Notes: a model not told the origin generated them from the letters alone. DNA of 64,000 nucleotides from PWQG01 sp040882255 (GCA_040882255.1 JBBEBP010000029.1:124001-188000); one strand, 5' to 3'; counted from the first letter of the stretch, positions 5,743-15,439 are shown. Program-made: numbers and translations.

Positions 5743-7152
5743 ATGCCATTCTCGTTGCGCCAACTGTCTCTGCTGTCCCTCTCCGTCGGTCTGATCGCCT
5801 GTTCCGAGCCGGCTACCAATACGTCGGACGCTGATGCTCTGAATGCCGAAATTGCCCTGGGCAGTGCCGTGAAACGGCTGTGCTCGTCCGTGCTGGTGAG
5901 CGGCCGCAGCACCGATCACGTAATGGCCAACGAGCTCAGTGGCCCGGGGCTGGAGGGTGTCAATTTCCGTATTGAAGACGACCTGGTGACCGGGGAAGGG
6001 ATGGGGCACGTGGTTCGCGCCCTGTACCGCGAGCACCTGGGTTGTACGCTGGTCAAGGAGACCTCGCCGGAGGCGCTGCGGCAGCAGTTCGATGCCGCCG
6101 GGTATCCCGATGCGCCGGCTGCGCCCGACGCGCAGTGGCCACTGGGCAACCAGGTGACCCTGCCGGACGAGGTGCCCGGTATCGACCTGGCGGCCGTCAA
6201 CCGCGCCGTGGATGCGTCCTTCGAGGACATCGAGCCCGGTCAGGATATCGACACGCGCGCGGTGCTGGTGATTCATGAGGGCGAGATCATCGCCGAGCAG
6301 TATGCGGAACCGTTCGATGCGCAGACGCCGCAGCTGGGCTGGTCCATGACCAAGACCGTGGTGGGTGCGCTGACCGGTATGCTGGTCGGGGATGGCCGGC
6401 TGCAGGTCGATGCTCCGGCTCCGGTGCCGGAATGGCAGTCGACGGGAGACGAGCGTGGCACGATCACGCTGGAGAATCTGCTGCAGATGTCCAGCGGTCT
6501 GCAGTTTTCCGAGGAGTACACTTCGGGCTCGATGTCGGATGTCATCCTGATGCTCTACACGACCGGGGACACCGCCGGATTTACCGCGCAGCAGCCCCTG
6601 GAGCACCCGCCAGGCAGTACATTCTATTACTCCAGCGGTACCACCAACCTTATCTCGCGGATTCTGCGCGACACGCTGGGTGACCAGCAATCGTATTTCC
6701 AGTTTCCACGGGAACGGCTGTTTACGCCGCTGGGAATGAGCTCGGCGGTGATCGAGCCCGATGCCAGCGGCACCTTTGTCGGTTCCTCCTACATGTATGC
6801 CACGCCGCGCGACTGGGCGAAGATCGGCCTGCTGTACCTGCAGGACGGTGTGTGGGATGGCGAGCGTATCCTGCCGGAAGGCTGGGTCGAGCGCAGCCTG
6901 ACACCGCCTGACTCTGCCGCCAACGGGCAGTACGGATACCAGGTCTGGCTCAATGCCGGCGCGCCGGATGATCCCGAAGACCGGTCCTTTCCTGCTCTGC
7001 CGGCTAACGCCTGGTATCTCTCCGGGTTCGAGGGACAGAACATCGTGGCGCTGCCCGATCAGGATCTCATCATCATGCGCATGGGAGTCACGACCAGCGG
7101 GCCGCGGCCGATCTGGGCGTTGACCGAGGCGGTGCTGGGGGCGTTGGAGTAA
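5743..7152 (+). CDS. Beta-lactamase-family serine hydrolase, lipoprotein
   Basis: The product has about 469 residues. The N-terminus has a lipoprotein signal ending in LIAC at the lipobox, so it is probably anchored in the outer membrane or periplasm. The catalytic SxxK motif is SMTK (about residues 201-204), and the second motif YSS is near residue 296. This layout fits class C beta-lactamases, esterases and 6-aminohexanoate-dimer hydrolases. Residues 30-170 form an extra N-terminal region that I do not recognise. An alternative start at 5731 adds four residues. The substrate is not predictable; an esterase or D-aminopeptidase activity is at least as likely as beta-lactam resistance. It is convergent with the amidohydrolase genes. 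Confidence 0.85.
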   Translation: MPFSLRQLSLLSLSVGLIACSEPATNTSDADALNAEIALGSAVKRLCSSVLVSGRSTDHVMANELSGPGLEGVNFRIEDDLVTGEGMGHVVRALYREHLGCTLVKETSPEALRQQFDAAGYPDAPAAPDAQWPLGNQVTLPDEVPGIDLAAVNRAVDASFEDIEPGQDIDTRAVLVIHEGEIIAEQYAEPFDAQTPQLGWSMTKTVVGALTGMLVGDGRLQVDAPAPVPEWQSTGDERGTITLENLLQMSSGLQFSEEYTSGSMSDVILMLYTTGDTAGFTAQQPLEHPPGSTFYYSSGTTNLISRILRDTLGDQQSYFQFPRERLFTPLGMSSAVIEPDASGTFVGSSYMYATPRDWAKIGLLYLQDGVWDGERILPEGWVERSLTPPDSAANGQYGYQVWLNAGAPDDPEDRSFPALPANAWYLSGFEGQNIVALPDQDLIIMRMGVTTSGPRPIWALTEAVLGALE

Positions 7153-7198
7153 TCGGCGGCTCAGGCCTGGCCCGTGCTCGCCGAAGATCAATCAGGCC

Positions 7199-8428
7199 TC
7201 AGCGCACGGTTTCGCTGACCACCTCGCCTTCAATCACCACGCCGACCACGTGGCTCGTATACTCGAAGGGATCGCCGTCGAACAGCGCGACGTCGCCGTC
7301 CTTGCCGACCTCCAGGGAGCCGACGCGCTCATCGATGCCGAGAATGCGCGCCGGACCCATGGTGACCAGTTCCAGCGCCTGCTCGGGCGAAAGGCCGTAA
7401 CCGAGGCCGAGGGCTGCCTCGAACAGCACCACGCGGGTCTTCGGCACATAGCCCTCATAGCCGGACTGTAGCGAGGTCGCCACGCCGGCCTCGAGCAGCT
7501 CCGCCGGCGTGGTGAAGGACACGTTCTGCCGCTCGCCGTGGACGCTGCCACGGATCATGATCGGGTGGATGATCACCGGCACGTCTGCCGCGACGATCTC
7601 GTCGAGTACCAGCGTCGCGTCGGCGGCGCCGGTAAGCAGCAGCCGGAAGTCAAACTCCTCGGCCAGGCGCAGGGCCGTGACGATGTCCTGATGCCGGTTG
7701 GCCTCGACCATCAGCGGGACCTCGCCACGGAGTACGGCGACGAGGGACTCCAGCGCCAGATTGCGCGCCGGCGGCTCCTCGGCGTCCTGCTTCGCGAGAT
7801 ACTCCTGTGCCTCGATCAGCTTTGCACGCAACATGGCCACGGCCTTGGCGCGCGTTCCGGGGGAGTTGCGCGGCTCGCCATCGACCAGGGCGCCGTCGCC
7901 GAGTGTCGCCGCCACGGCGGCGAAGGGCACGAAAACAGCTTCGTCGATCGTCTCGCCCCGGGTCTTGGCGATCAGCGTTTGCCCGGAGATCACCTCCCCG
8001 GGTCCGTGGCCGGTGTGTACGGTGGTGACGCCGTGCTCGCGCAGCCATTCGACCAGGGTCTCGCGCGGATTGTAGGCATCGATGGCGCGCAGCTCCGGCT
8101 GCAGAGCCGCAGAGCGCTCCAGCTGATCCTGGTCGTGGTTCTGGTTGAGGGCGCCGGCGAGGCCGACGACGGAGCGGCCGTCGACCAGACCCGGGGTGGC
8201 CACGGCTGCACGGCGCACGGGCATGTCGTCCGGGATGCGTACGCTTGCGGCGGGACCGACGGCAGTGATGCGGCCGTCCTCGATAACGACGACGCCGTCG
8301 TCGATTGTTTCGCCGGTGCCGGTCATGAGCCGCTCGGCGCGCACGACCAGGTCGTCGGCGAAGGCGAACGCGGGAGCGACCAGAAGGGTGACCAGCAGGC
8401 CGCGCGTCAGAATGTGAAGCGGATTCAT
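7199..8428 (-). CDS. Amidohydrolase-family protein lacking the HxH metal motif
   Basis: The 409-residue product has an N-terminal signal peptide (cut near AFAFAD) and the amidohydrolase layout: a composite beta-sandwich (LMTGTGETIDDGVVVIEDGR), a TIM barrel, and the C-terminal SLEVGKDGDVALFDGDPF. After TPGLVDG, where active enzymes have HxH, it has RSVVGLAG, so two metal ligands are missing. A later His-rich stretch (IIHPIM) remains. It overlaps the 3' end of its upstream paralogue by 4 nt (ATGA). It may be an inactive partner or scaffold, or may use a different metal arrangement. Export to the periplasm is predicted. Confidence 0.8.
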   Translation of the reverse strand: MNPLHILTRGLLVTLLVAPAFAFADDLVVRAERLMTGTGETIDDGVVVIEDGRITAVGPAASVRIPDDMPVRRAAVATPGLVDGRSVVGLAGALNQNHDQDQLERSAALQPELRAIDAYNPRETLVEWLREHGVTTVHTGHGPGEVISGQTLIAKTRGETIDEAVFVPFAAVAATLGDGALVDGEPRNSPGTRAKAVAMLRAKLIEAQEYLAKQDAEEPPARNLALESLVAVLRGEVPLMVEANRHQDIVTALRLAEEFDFRLLLTGAADATLVLDEIVAADVPVIIHPIMIRGSVHGERQNVSFTTPAELLEAGVATSLQSGYEGYVPKTRVVLFEAALGLGYGLSPEQALELVTMGPARILGIDERVGSLEVGKDGDVALFDGDPFEYTSHVVGVVIEGEVVSETVR

Positions 8429-9747
8429 TGGCCACCTCCCGTCGAACCGTCAATACCATGAATGTGTCCCGCGCCGTCGTCGGCGGTCAGGGCCCCGGGC
8501 CCGCCCTCGGCGACCAGGCGATCCTCCGGATCGTCCAGGTCGAAGCGCCGCACGCCCTCTACCCAGGTTTCGAGTACGCGGGTGCGGGAAGACAGCGGGT
8601 CGCCCGACAGGATCACGAAATCAGCGTCCTTACCGGACTCGAGTGTGCCGACGCGGTCGGCCAGGTCGAGCATGCGTGCGCCTTCGATGGTCATGGCGCG
8701 CAGCGCCGCCTCGCGGCTCATGCCGCCGCGCACGCTCATGGCGGCCATGCGCAGGAAATAGCGCGAGTCCGTGATCCAGTCGTCGGTATGGAAGGCGACG
8801 GTGGCACCGGCCTCTTCGAGAACGCCGCCGGACTCCAGAGAGACATCGATGGCTTCCAGCTTGCCGCCAGGGCTGTCGAGGGCGATCAGCGAGACCGGCA
8901 CGTCCGCCGCGGCAATCTCGTCGGCGACTTTCCAGGCCTCGCTGACGTGATGCAGCACGAGGCGGTAGCCGAACTCCTCGCGCAGACGCATCGCCGTGAT
9001 TACGTCGTCGTGGCGGTGCGTGTGATGGTGGGCGATGCGCCGGCCTTCCAGGACTTCGACGAGCGCGTCCTTGCCGAGATCGCGCGGCGGTCGCTCTGCC
9101 TCTTCGTCCCGTGCGCGCTTGTCCCGGTAATCCTGCGCGTCGAGATAGGCCTGGCGCAAGAGGGCGGCGGATTTGGCCCGGGTGCCGGGGAAGGGTGCGT
9201 CGCCCATGGGGTTGGTGCCATTTGCCATTTTCAGGCCACCGGCGACCGCGCCGTCCTCAAAACGGTAGGCGAGCTCCTCGATGCGGTTACCGTCGCGCAG
9301 CTTGAGGTAGAGCGTCTGGCCGCTGATCAGGTGGCCCGAGCCGGACATGACGTGGACGCTGGTGATGCCGCCGGCAAGGGCACGCTTCAGACCGGAAGAA
9401 CGAAGGTTCACGGAATCGAGCGCGCGATTTTCCGGCTGGATCGGTCCCGCGCGGTCGGCGCCGGACACCTCGCCGATGTGGCTGTGGGTGTCGACGATGC
9501 CGGGCATGATCACGGTGCCCGCGTCGAGTTCGACGAGCTCGGCGTCGCGCGGAACGCTCACGTCGCCGCGCGCACCGACGGCGACAATCCGGCTATCCTC
9601 GATCACGAGTACACCGTCATCGATCGGATCGTCTGCGATCGACAGAATGCGGGCGCCGACGAAGGCGCGGGTCTCGGCAAGCGCCGGGGCTGCGAGTGCG
9701 AGACCGAGCAGCGTCGTCAGGACGAGCCGGAGGGGCATGATTCGCAT
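8425..9747 (-). CDS. Periplasmic amidohydrolase (imidazolonepropionase-like)
   Basis: The product has 440 residues. The start at 9747 is chosen because it begins a clean signal peptide (MRIMPLRLVLTTLLGLALAA, then PALAE) with AGGAG upstream. The metal-binding HxH is present in MPGIVDTHSHIGE, followed by a conserved His-rich segment (IAHHHTHRHDD) and FHTDDW with the late Asp. The C-terminus has GTLESGKDADFVILSGDPL. These features mark a catalytically complete metal-dependent hydrolase, often acting on cyclic amides or dipeptides, here exported. It is translationally coupled to the defective paralogue downstream, suggesting a hetero-oligomer or an asymmetric duplication. The substrate is unknown. 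Confidence 0.85.
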   Translation of the reverse strand: MRIMPLRLVLTTLLGLALAAPALAETRAFVGARILSIADDPIDDGVLVIEDSRIVAVGARGDVSVPRDAELVELDAGTVIMPGIVDTHSHIGEVSGADRAGPIQPENRALDSVNLRSSGLKRALAGGITSVHVMSGSGHLISGQTLYLKLRDGNRIEELAYRFEDGAVAGGLKMANGTNPMGDAPFPGTRAKSAALLRQAYLDAQDYRDKRARDEEAERPPRDLGKDALVEVLEGRRIAHHHTHRHDDVITAMRLREEFGYRLVLHHVSEAWKVADEIAAADVPVSLIALDSPGGKLEAIDVSLESGGVLEEAGATVAFHTDDWITDSRYFLRMAAMSVRGGMSREAALRAMTIEGARMLDLADRVGTLESGKDADFVILSGDPLSSRTRVLETWVEGVRRFDLDDPEDRLVAEGGPGALTADDGAGHIHGIDGSTGGGQ

Positions 9748-9827
9748 GGAGCGTCTCCTGATTGTATGCGTCCAGCAGAAGGTATCCTTGATACCGGGGG
9801 TTGTCCAGTCACCGTCATCCGCCAGGG

Positions 9828-12068
9828 TCACGGCTCAACCCGTTCGTCCAGCACCTCGCGCACTTTCCGCGCCAGTTCCGCGCGCCGGAACGGCTTGCTG
9901 AGCAGATGCACACCCGCGTCCAGCCGTCCATGGTGGACAATGGCGTTTTCGGTATAGCCGGACATGTACAGCACTTTCAGGCCGGGCCGGAGTTGGACGG
10001 CGAGCTGTGCCAGCTCGTGTCCGCTGATCCCGCCGGGCATGATGACGTCGGTCAACAACAGATCGATGCGTTCGTCACTTTCAAGGATCGCCTTCGCTTC
10101 GAGTCCGTCTGCCGCTGCCCGGACGCGGTAGCCGAGCGCGCTGAGCTGGTCATGGGTGAACTGGCGCACCAGTGCGTCGTCCTCCACCAGCAATACGTCG
10201 TCATCGCCGCCGGACATCGTCTCGGAGCCGGGCTTCGCCAGCGACTCTGCCGCTCCTTCGGCGCGCGGCAGATAAAGCCGCACGGTGGTGCCCTCATCAG
10301 GTTCCGAATATACCGCCACATGCCCGTTCGATTGCTTGACAAAGCCATAGACCATGGACAGTCCCAGACCGGTGCCGCGCTCCTCGTTCTTGGTCGTGAA
10401 GAATGGCTCGAACACCCGCTCCAGCACGTCCGGTGCCATGCCCGTGCCAGTATCGCTGACCGCCACCAGCACATAGTCGCCTGGTGTCACTTCTGGCCGT
10501 GATGATGCGAAATCGGCATCAAGAGGCGCATTGCCTGTCTCTATTGTCAGCTTGCCGCTGGTGGACATCGCGTCGCGTGCGTTTACGATGAGGTTGAGCA
10601 GCGCGGTCTCAAGTTGGGCAGGATCGACCAGTGCCGGCCACTGATCAGCAGCAAAATTGAACTTCAGTTCCACATGCTCGCCCAGCGTCCGTTCCAGCAG
10701 GCCGCGCATTTTCTCTATCAGCTGATTGATATTCACCGAACGCGGTTCCAGCGCCTGGCGGCGAGCGAATGCCAACAATCGCCGGGTCAGCTCGGCAGCA
10801 CGAAGCGCCGCAGTATCGATCATGCTGGCCAGCTCGGCCGCTCTGGCATCGTCTTCGCGATACAGGTCGCCAAGCAGCTCGGCGTTACCCTGTATGACGG
10901 TCAGCAGGTTGTTAAAATCGTGGGCGATGCCGCCGGTGAGCTCGCCGATGGCCTGCAGTCGCTGACTGCGAGCCAGGCTCTCGCGCATCTTGCGGTGCTC
11001 GAGCATGCGCGCAAGGTGCATGGCAATCGAGTCGAGCAAGGTGTGCTCCTCGACCAGAAACGGACCTTCATTGCCGGGCTGATCGGGTAGCTCGCGCGGA
11101 TAGGCCACCTCGACCCGCCCGAACAGTTCTTCTCCAATCCGGATCGGGCTGTCGATACAGGCCCTGACCTCGTTCCAGTTGCCGCTGGAGAAAACCTCTC
11201 CATTATAATGCACGCGAGCCATTGCCTCGTCCTCGTGCAGCATGCCCGCCGGAATCAGCTGTGCGGTTTCCCGGCAGATTTCAGTCACCGGCCGGTTGTC
11301 GTCGGTGGCCAGTTCAAGAACGCTGTACAGACACTGCTGTTCCTTGATCCGTTCCTGCAACTGCCGCTGATAGGTGGCGCGCTGGTCCATGGCCCGGTTG
11401 AACAGGCCGGCGACGTCACTGAGTTCGTCATTGCCGCCGACGGTGATGCGCAGCGAATCATCGCCGTCGCCGAAATGCCGGACCCCGTCTGCAAAGTGGC
11501 GTAGTGGATGCAGAATGCGGCGGAAGAAGAGCCAGAAGCCGACACAGCCCAGTGCGGCGACTGCCAGTGCGATCGAGATCAGCAGTACCAGCGACTGCTG
11601 GAGTGTTGCCACGATGTCGCGATTACGATCGGCGATAATGATGTTGAGCGCATCCAGCGCTCCGGTTTCATGGATGCGCATCTGACTGGTCAGGGGCGCC
11701 GGGCGTAATGCGAAGGCGCCGGCGCCGCTCTCCAGCTCGGTCAGAATGCTGTTGGCCAGCATTTCGATCTCATTGAGGTGTAAATGGGCAATGGGCGCTT
11801 CGGGGTGTGATTCATTCTCCAGCATCGTTGTCAGGCGCTGTGATTGCTGCACCAGCCCTCGCAGGATGCCGGGTTCCAGACGTATCTGGTTGAGGTAACG
11901 GATCGAGGTATCAATACGGAGCGCGTCCTCCCGGGCTGCCGACAGGGCCTCTATATCCGTCACGCTGCTTCTGGTGTGCTGCCAGATCAGCAGGCCGGTC
12001 AGCGTAACCCCTGTTGCTACGACCAGCGCGGCGGCGAGAATGAGGCTGGCCAGGGTGCGCAATTTCAT
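9828..12068 (-). CDS. Hybrid sensor histidine kinase (HAMP, HisKA, HATPase, receiver)
   Basis: The product has 746 residues. Membrane segments lie near residues 9-30 and 160-185, enclosing a periplasmic sensor region. A HAMP linker follows (PLRHFADGVRHFGDGDD). A GAF-like stretch of about 150 residues precedes the HisKA box GIAHDFNNLL with phospho-acceptor His383. The HATPase domain ends in GTGLGLSMVYGFV, and the C-terminal receiver has Asp674 in LLLTDVIMPG. The start codon overlaps the stop of the binding-protein gene upstream (TAATG), so the two are coupled and the kinase may read the ligand state of that protein. No separate DNA-binding regulator is adjacent. Confidence 0.92.
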   Translation of the reverse strand: MKLRTLASLILAAALVVATGVTLTGLLIWQHTRSSVTDIEALSAAREDALRIDTSIRYLNQIRLEPGILRGLVQQSQRLTTMLENESHPEAPIAHLHLNEIEMLANSILTELESGAGAFALRPAPLTSQMRIHETGALDALNIIIADRNRDIVATLQQSLVLLISIALAVAALGCVGFWLFFRRILHPLRHFADGVRHFGDGDDSLRITVGGNDELSDVAGLFNRAMDQRATYQRQLQERIKEQQCLYSVLELATDDNRPVTEICRETAQLIPAGMLHEDEAMARVHYNGEVFSSGNWNEVRACIDSPIRIGEELFGRVEVAYPRELPDQPGNEGPFLVEEHTLLDSIAMHLARMLEHRKMRESLARSQRLQAIGELTGGIAHDFNNLLTVIQGNAELLGDLYREDDARAAELASMIDTAALRAAELTRRLLAFARRQALEPRSVNINQLIEKMRGLLERTLGEHVELKFNFAADQWPALVDPAQLETALLNLIVNARDAMSTSGKLTIETGNAPLDADFASSRPEVTPGDYVLVAVSDTGTGMAPDVLERVFEPFFTTKNEERGTGLGLSMVYGFVKQSNGHVAVYSEPDEGTTVRLYLPRAEGAAESLAKPGSETMSGGDDDVLLVEDDALVRQFTHDQLSALGYRVRAAADGLEAKAILESDERIDLLLTDVIMPGGISGHELAQLAVQLRPGLKVLYMSGYTENAIVHHGRLDAGVHLLSKPFRRAELARKVREVLDERVEP

Positions 12069-12896
12069 TAGTCAATCTGTTCCGCAGGGAGCCATGCTGG
12101 CAGTGATACCGCGCGTGGCCGAAAACGCTCCAGCGGCTCACGCGCGATGTAGCGGCCGGGGGGCCATTGAACGGGGGTGACTCCCAACTGGCGCGCGCTC
12201 CACGCGAGCTTGCTTTCCATGTTGGCAATTACCGGCCAGTCCAGTGTCAGTTTCCAGGCCACACCTTTATCCCGCAGCCAGTCGGGTTCGAGATCGAGCA
12301 GTGTGTTCGCACGGTCGGGCTCGGTCTGTAGCAGGTCGATCGCGGCGGCATAGCCCCGCAGTACGCGATCAACCACGTCCGGGTGTTGCTCGAGCACTTC
12401 GCGTCTGGTGACCAATAACCAGCTCACCGTGTCGACCCCCTGTAGCGGGAAGTCGCGGGCGTTCGTGCCCAGTTGCTCCATGATCGCCTCGCTGAACGGT
12501 GTCCACGCCGACGGATGCCAGGATCACCGGCCGGCTCTCGGGGGGTGTGTCTTCGTGGTGCGAGCGGATCAATGCCATCGCCAGAGGTACCGAGGCCATC
12601 AGTGCAAAATCGGCCTGGCCGGTCATAAGCCGTTCCAGCGACTGCCGCCCCGAGTCGGCCTGCTCGACCCGGATGGGCGGCCCCGTCTCTACCTCGAAAA
12701 GGTTGGCGGCTGCGGCGATCCGGGTCGGTGCGTCGGTGATCCATTCCGAGCCGGAAATGACTAGCGGGTCGGTTCCGGTCGATTGGGCGGCGGATTGACC
12801 GGTGATCACCACCCGGGCAACCACCAGTGTGATCAGAAAGCAGGTCACCCACGATCCAGCGTGCATCCGTTGTCCGCTTTCTTTTGTCTTTATCAT
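12068..12896 (-). pseudogene. Periplasmic binding protein (NMT1/TauA-like) with internal frameshift
   Basis: Two frames encode one protein. The first (from ATG 12896) has a signal peptide, then DPLVISGSEWITDAP and a ligand-binding lobe up to RPVILASVGVDT. The second, one base shifted near 12500, resumes with FSEAIMEQLGTNARDF and runs to the stop at 12068. Removing one base near 12500 would join them into about 275 residues, typical of NitT/TauT-type substrate-binding proteins. No ABC permease or ATPase is adjacent; the next gene is a histidine kinase coupled by TAATG. It could be a sensing accessory protein. The frameshift may be a genuine mutation or a sequencing or assembly error. Confidence 0.7.
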
Positions 12897-13076
12897 CGGT
12901 GCTACCGCTCTTCGCCGTGTCCGGGTATCCCCGCAGAATAGATAACATGCCCGGGGCTGTCCAGTGTCCGGTACGGCGGCCGATTTTCTGCACTGTGACG
13001 GCCACCTGTCTATCCTGGTCCAGCCTGCGCTACACTGCGTATTCTGTTCTCCAGACACCCGACGACGGATGCCACC

Positions 13077-14678
13077 TTGCGCTATCGCCCCGATGCCCGG
13101 CAACTTCTGACCCTGGCGGCCTTCATCGGCCTGTTTCTGGCGCTGACCCTGCCCAACCGTCTGGCCTGGATCACGCCGGAAGCCTTCATCTTCTTTCCAT
13201 TGGAGTTCATGCTCATTGGCCTGTTGTTGCTGGTTCCGGGGCGGGGTGGCGATGGCGTGCGGATCGTACTGGCATTGTTGCTGGGTCTGGGGCTACTGCT
13301 GCGCGGCGCGGATCTGGTGACCCATGAGATCTTCGCCCGGCCTTTCAACCTGATTTTTGACAGCCACCTGCTGGCCGACGGCAGTCGCCTGTTGACGGGT
13401 GTATTTGGCAGTCTGGCCGCCGTTGGTACGGCGCTGTTGATAGTGGCAGGCGCCGGGCTGCTGGGCTGGATGGGGTTCGCGGTGTTGGGGCGTATCCAGC
13501 GTGCCCTGCAGGCATCACCAGGGGCATCCGGTGTGGCGTTGTTGGCCCTGCTGCTGGCCTGGGGTGGTCTGAAAGCCACGGGCTGGTCCCGCGCCGATAC
13601 TCATGCCTGGGACCAGCTGGTGGCACATGCCCGTAGCACGGTCGATAGCATCCGTGACATCCGCGCGTTTGCGGAATCGGTCGACGACGATGTCTGGGCG
13701 CAGCGTTCGGGTGAGGGGCTTTTTGACCGGCTGCGCGGCAAGGACGTGTTCGTCGTCTTCGCCGAGTCCTACGGGCGGGTATTGCTGGAACGTGAGCCCT
13801 TCGCCGGACCGGTGACAGCCACACTGCGGCAGGCGCAGCAGGAACTTGAGACTGATGGCGTGCACATGCGCAGCGCCTTTCTGACCGCGCCCACCGTTGG
13901 CGGGCTCAGCTGGCTGGCCCACGCCTCTGCCCTGTCCGGAGCATGGATCGACAGCGAGACCCGCTATGAGAGTCTGATCATCAGCGAGCGCGCTACCCTG
14001 AACCGCCTGTTCCGCGATGCCGGCTGGCGCACGGTGGCCGCCATGCCGGCGATCAGCATGGCCTGGCCGGAGGGGCAGTACTACGGCTACGACCACATCT
14101 ACAATGCGCACAATTTCGGATACGAAGGGCTGCCGTTCAACTGGGTGACCATGCCCGACCAGTATGTGCTGTCCGCCATCCAGGAGCGCGAGCGTGGCGG
14201 CGCGGACCGGCCGCCAGTGATGGCAGAACTCGCGCTGATCTCCTCCCATGCGCCCTGGACGCCGATTGCCGAGCTGCTTCCCTGGGATCAGGTCGGTGAC
14301 GGGCGTATATTCAACGAGCAGGCACAGTCGGGGCCGGCCCCGGAGGAGGTCTGGCGGGAGGTTGAAACGATTCGCTTGCACTACCGGCAATCCATCGAAT
14401 ATATGCTCCGCACAATGGTCTCGTATGTGCAGGAATACGGCGACGAGGATCTGGTTATCCTGCTGCTGGGTGATCATCCGCCCGCGCCGCTGGTCTCCGG
14501 TGACACGGACGGCCGGGACGTGCCGGTTCATCTGATCGCACGCGACCCGGCGATCATGGAGGCCATCGCAGGCTGGAACTGGCAGCCGGGGCTGTTGCCG
14601 GATGCCGACGCTCCGGTGTGGCGAATGGACCGTCTGCGCGACCGCTTTGTGGATGCATTTTCAGGGGAGGTGAAATAA
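13077..14678 (+). CDS. Membrane-anchored sulfatase/phosphoethanolamine-transferase-like protein
   Basis: The product has 533 residues. Four to five N-terminal membrane helices (residues 10-165) are followed by a periplasmic alkaline-phosphatase-fold domain. VFVVFAESYG (around residue 225) and LLGDHPPAP near the C-terminus are the metal-site motifs of the sulfatase superfamily, and LISSHAPWTP lies between them. The architecture resembles LtaS or EptA-like enzymes, but the usual catalytic Thr/Ser region reads TAPTVGGLSW. It may move a phospho-group or sulfate on envelope lipids or glycans. The TTG at 13077 is the most credible start because no in-frame ATG precedes the first helix. Its stop overlaps the next start (TAATG). 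Confidence 0.8.
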   Translation: MRYRPDARQLLTLAAFIGLFLALTLPNRLAWITPEAFIFFPLEFMLIGLLLLVPGRGGDGVRIVLALLLGLGLLLRGADLVTHEIFARPFNLIFDSHLLADGSRLLTGVFGSLAAVGTALLIVAGAGLLGWMGFAVLGRIQRALQASPGASGVALLALLLAWGGLKATGWSRADTHAWDQLVAHARSTVDSIRDIRAFAESVDDDVWAQRSGEGLFDRLRGKDVFVVFAESYGRVLLEREPFAGPVTATLRQAQQELETDGVHMRSAFLTAPTVGGLSWLAHASALSGAWIDSETRYESLIISERATLNRLFRDAGWRTVAAMPAISMAWPEGQYYGYDHIYNAHNFGYEGLPFNWVTMPDQYVLSAIQERERGGADRPPVMAELALISSHAPWTPIAELLPWDQVGDGRIFNEQAQSGPAPEEVWREVETIRLHYRQSIEYMLRTMVSYVQEYGDEDLVILLLGDHPPAPLVSGDTDGRDVPVHLIARDPAIMEAIAGWNWQPGLLPDADAPVWRMDRLRDRFVDAFSGEVK

Positions 14679-15430
14679 TGGCACAGACCCGGTGGCGGGA
14701 ACGGTGGGGACTGTGGCGCTCCCTGTTGATGTACTACGGCATCCCTGGCCGGCAGCGCCGAATGCGCCGCTGCTACGGTCAGTTCATCCGCTCCGGTGAC
14801 CTGTGCTTCGACATCGGCGCGCATGTCGGCAACCGGCTGCGGGCCTGGCAGACATTGGGCGCCTGTACGGTAGCCGTGGAACCGCAGCCTCTGTTGATGG
14901 AAACGCTGCGCCGTCGCTATGGCGGAGATCCGGATATCACTCTGTTGGAGCAAGCCATCGGCGCTGTGCCGGGTGAGGCCACGCTGCACATCAGCACACG
15001 CACGCCCACCGTCACCACGATGTCGCGCGACTGGATGAACCGCGTGAAGCAGGACCCTTCGTTCCGGAGCGTGCAGTGGGACCGCGAAGTGACCGTGCCG
15101 GTGACGACCCTGGATGCGTTGATCGAACGATGGGGCGAGCCGCGCTTCTGCAAGATTGACGTGGAGGGCTTCGAACTGGATGTTCTGCAGGGGTTGTCGC
15201 GCCCGCTGGCCGCGCTGTCCTTTGAGTACATCCCCGCGACCATGGATTCTGCGGTGGATTGTATCCGCCGCCTGGAAGCGCTGGGTGAGTACGAGTACAA
15301 CCTGGCGCCTGGTGAAACCCATCATCTTCAGTTCCGGCACTGGTGCACGCCGGAGCAGATGGTGGAGGTACTGCAGGGCATCATGCAGGGCAGTGGTGAT
15401 GTATATGCCAGGCTGATTACCACCCGGTGA
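14678..15430 (+). CDS. FkbM-family SAM-dependent methyltransferase
   Basis: The 250-residue product has the SAM-binding motif CFDIGAHVGN (about residues 44-53), the acidic motif VAVEPQPLL, and the FkbM-type signature FCKIDVEGFELDVLQGL near residue 165. These enzymes O-methylate sugars or polyketides. The start overlaps the stop of the sulfatase gene (TAATG), so the two are coupled and may modify the same envelope glycan. No signal peptide is present, so methylation would occur in the cytoplasm. The acceptor is unknown. Confidence 0.88.
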   Translation: MAQTRWRERWGLWRSLLMYYGIPGRQRRMRRCYGQFIRSGDLCFDIGAHVGNRLRAWQTLGACTVAVEPQPLLMETLRRRYGGDPDITLLEQAIGAVPGEATLHISTRTPTVTTMSRDWMNRVKQDPSFRSVQWDREVTVPVTTLDALIERWGEPRFCKIDVEGFELDVLQGLSRPLAALSFEYIPATMDSAVDCIRRLEALGEYEYNLAPGETHHLQFRHWCTPEQMVEVLQGIMQGSGDVYARLITTR

Positions 15431-15439
15431 CCATGGTGT

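Noticed and set aside
5704..7191. A 495-codon open frame antisense to the serine-hydrolase lipoprotein
   Set aside because: The sense frame has a lipobox, SxxK and YSS motifs; the antisense product is rich in Arg, Gln and His with no motif. Long antisense frames are expected in GC-rich coding DNA.
8428..9957. A 509-codon open frame on the plus strand opposite the amidohydrolase genes
   Set aside because: It mirrors the conserved amidohydrolase frames, lacks any domain signature and crosses gene borders without a ribosome-binding site.
13603..13815. Short plus-strand frame inside the sulfatase gene
   Set aside because: It lies wholly in another frame of a gene with clear sulfatase motifs and has no ribosome-binding site.
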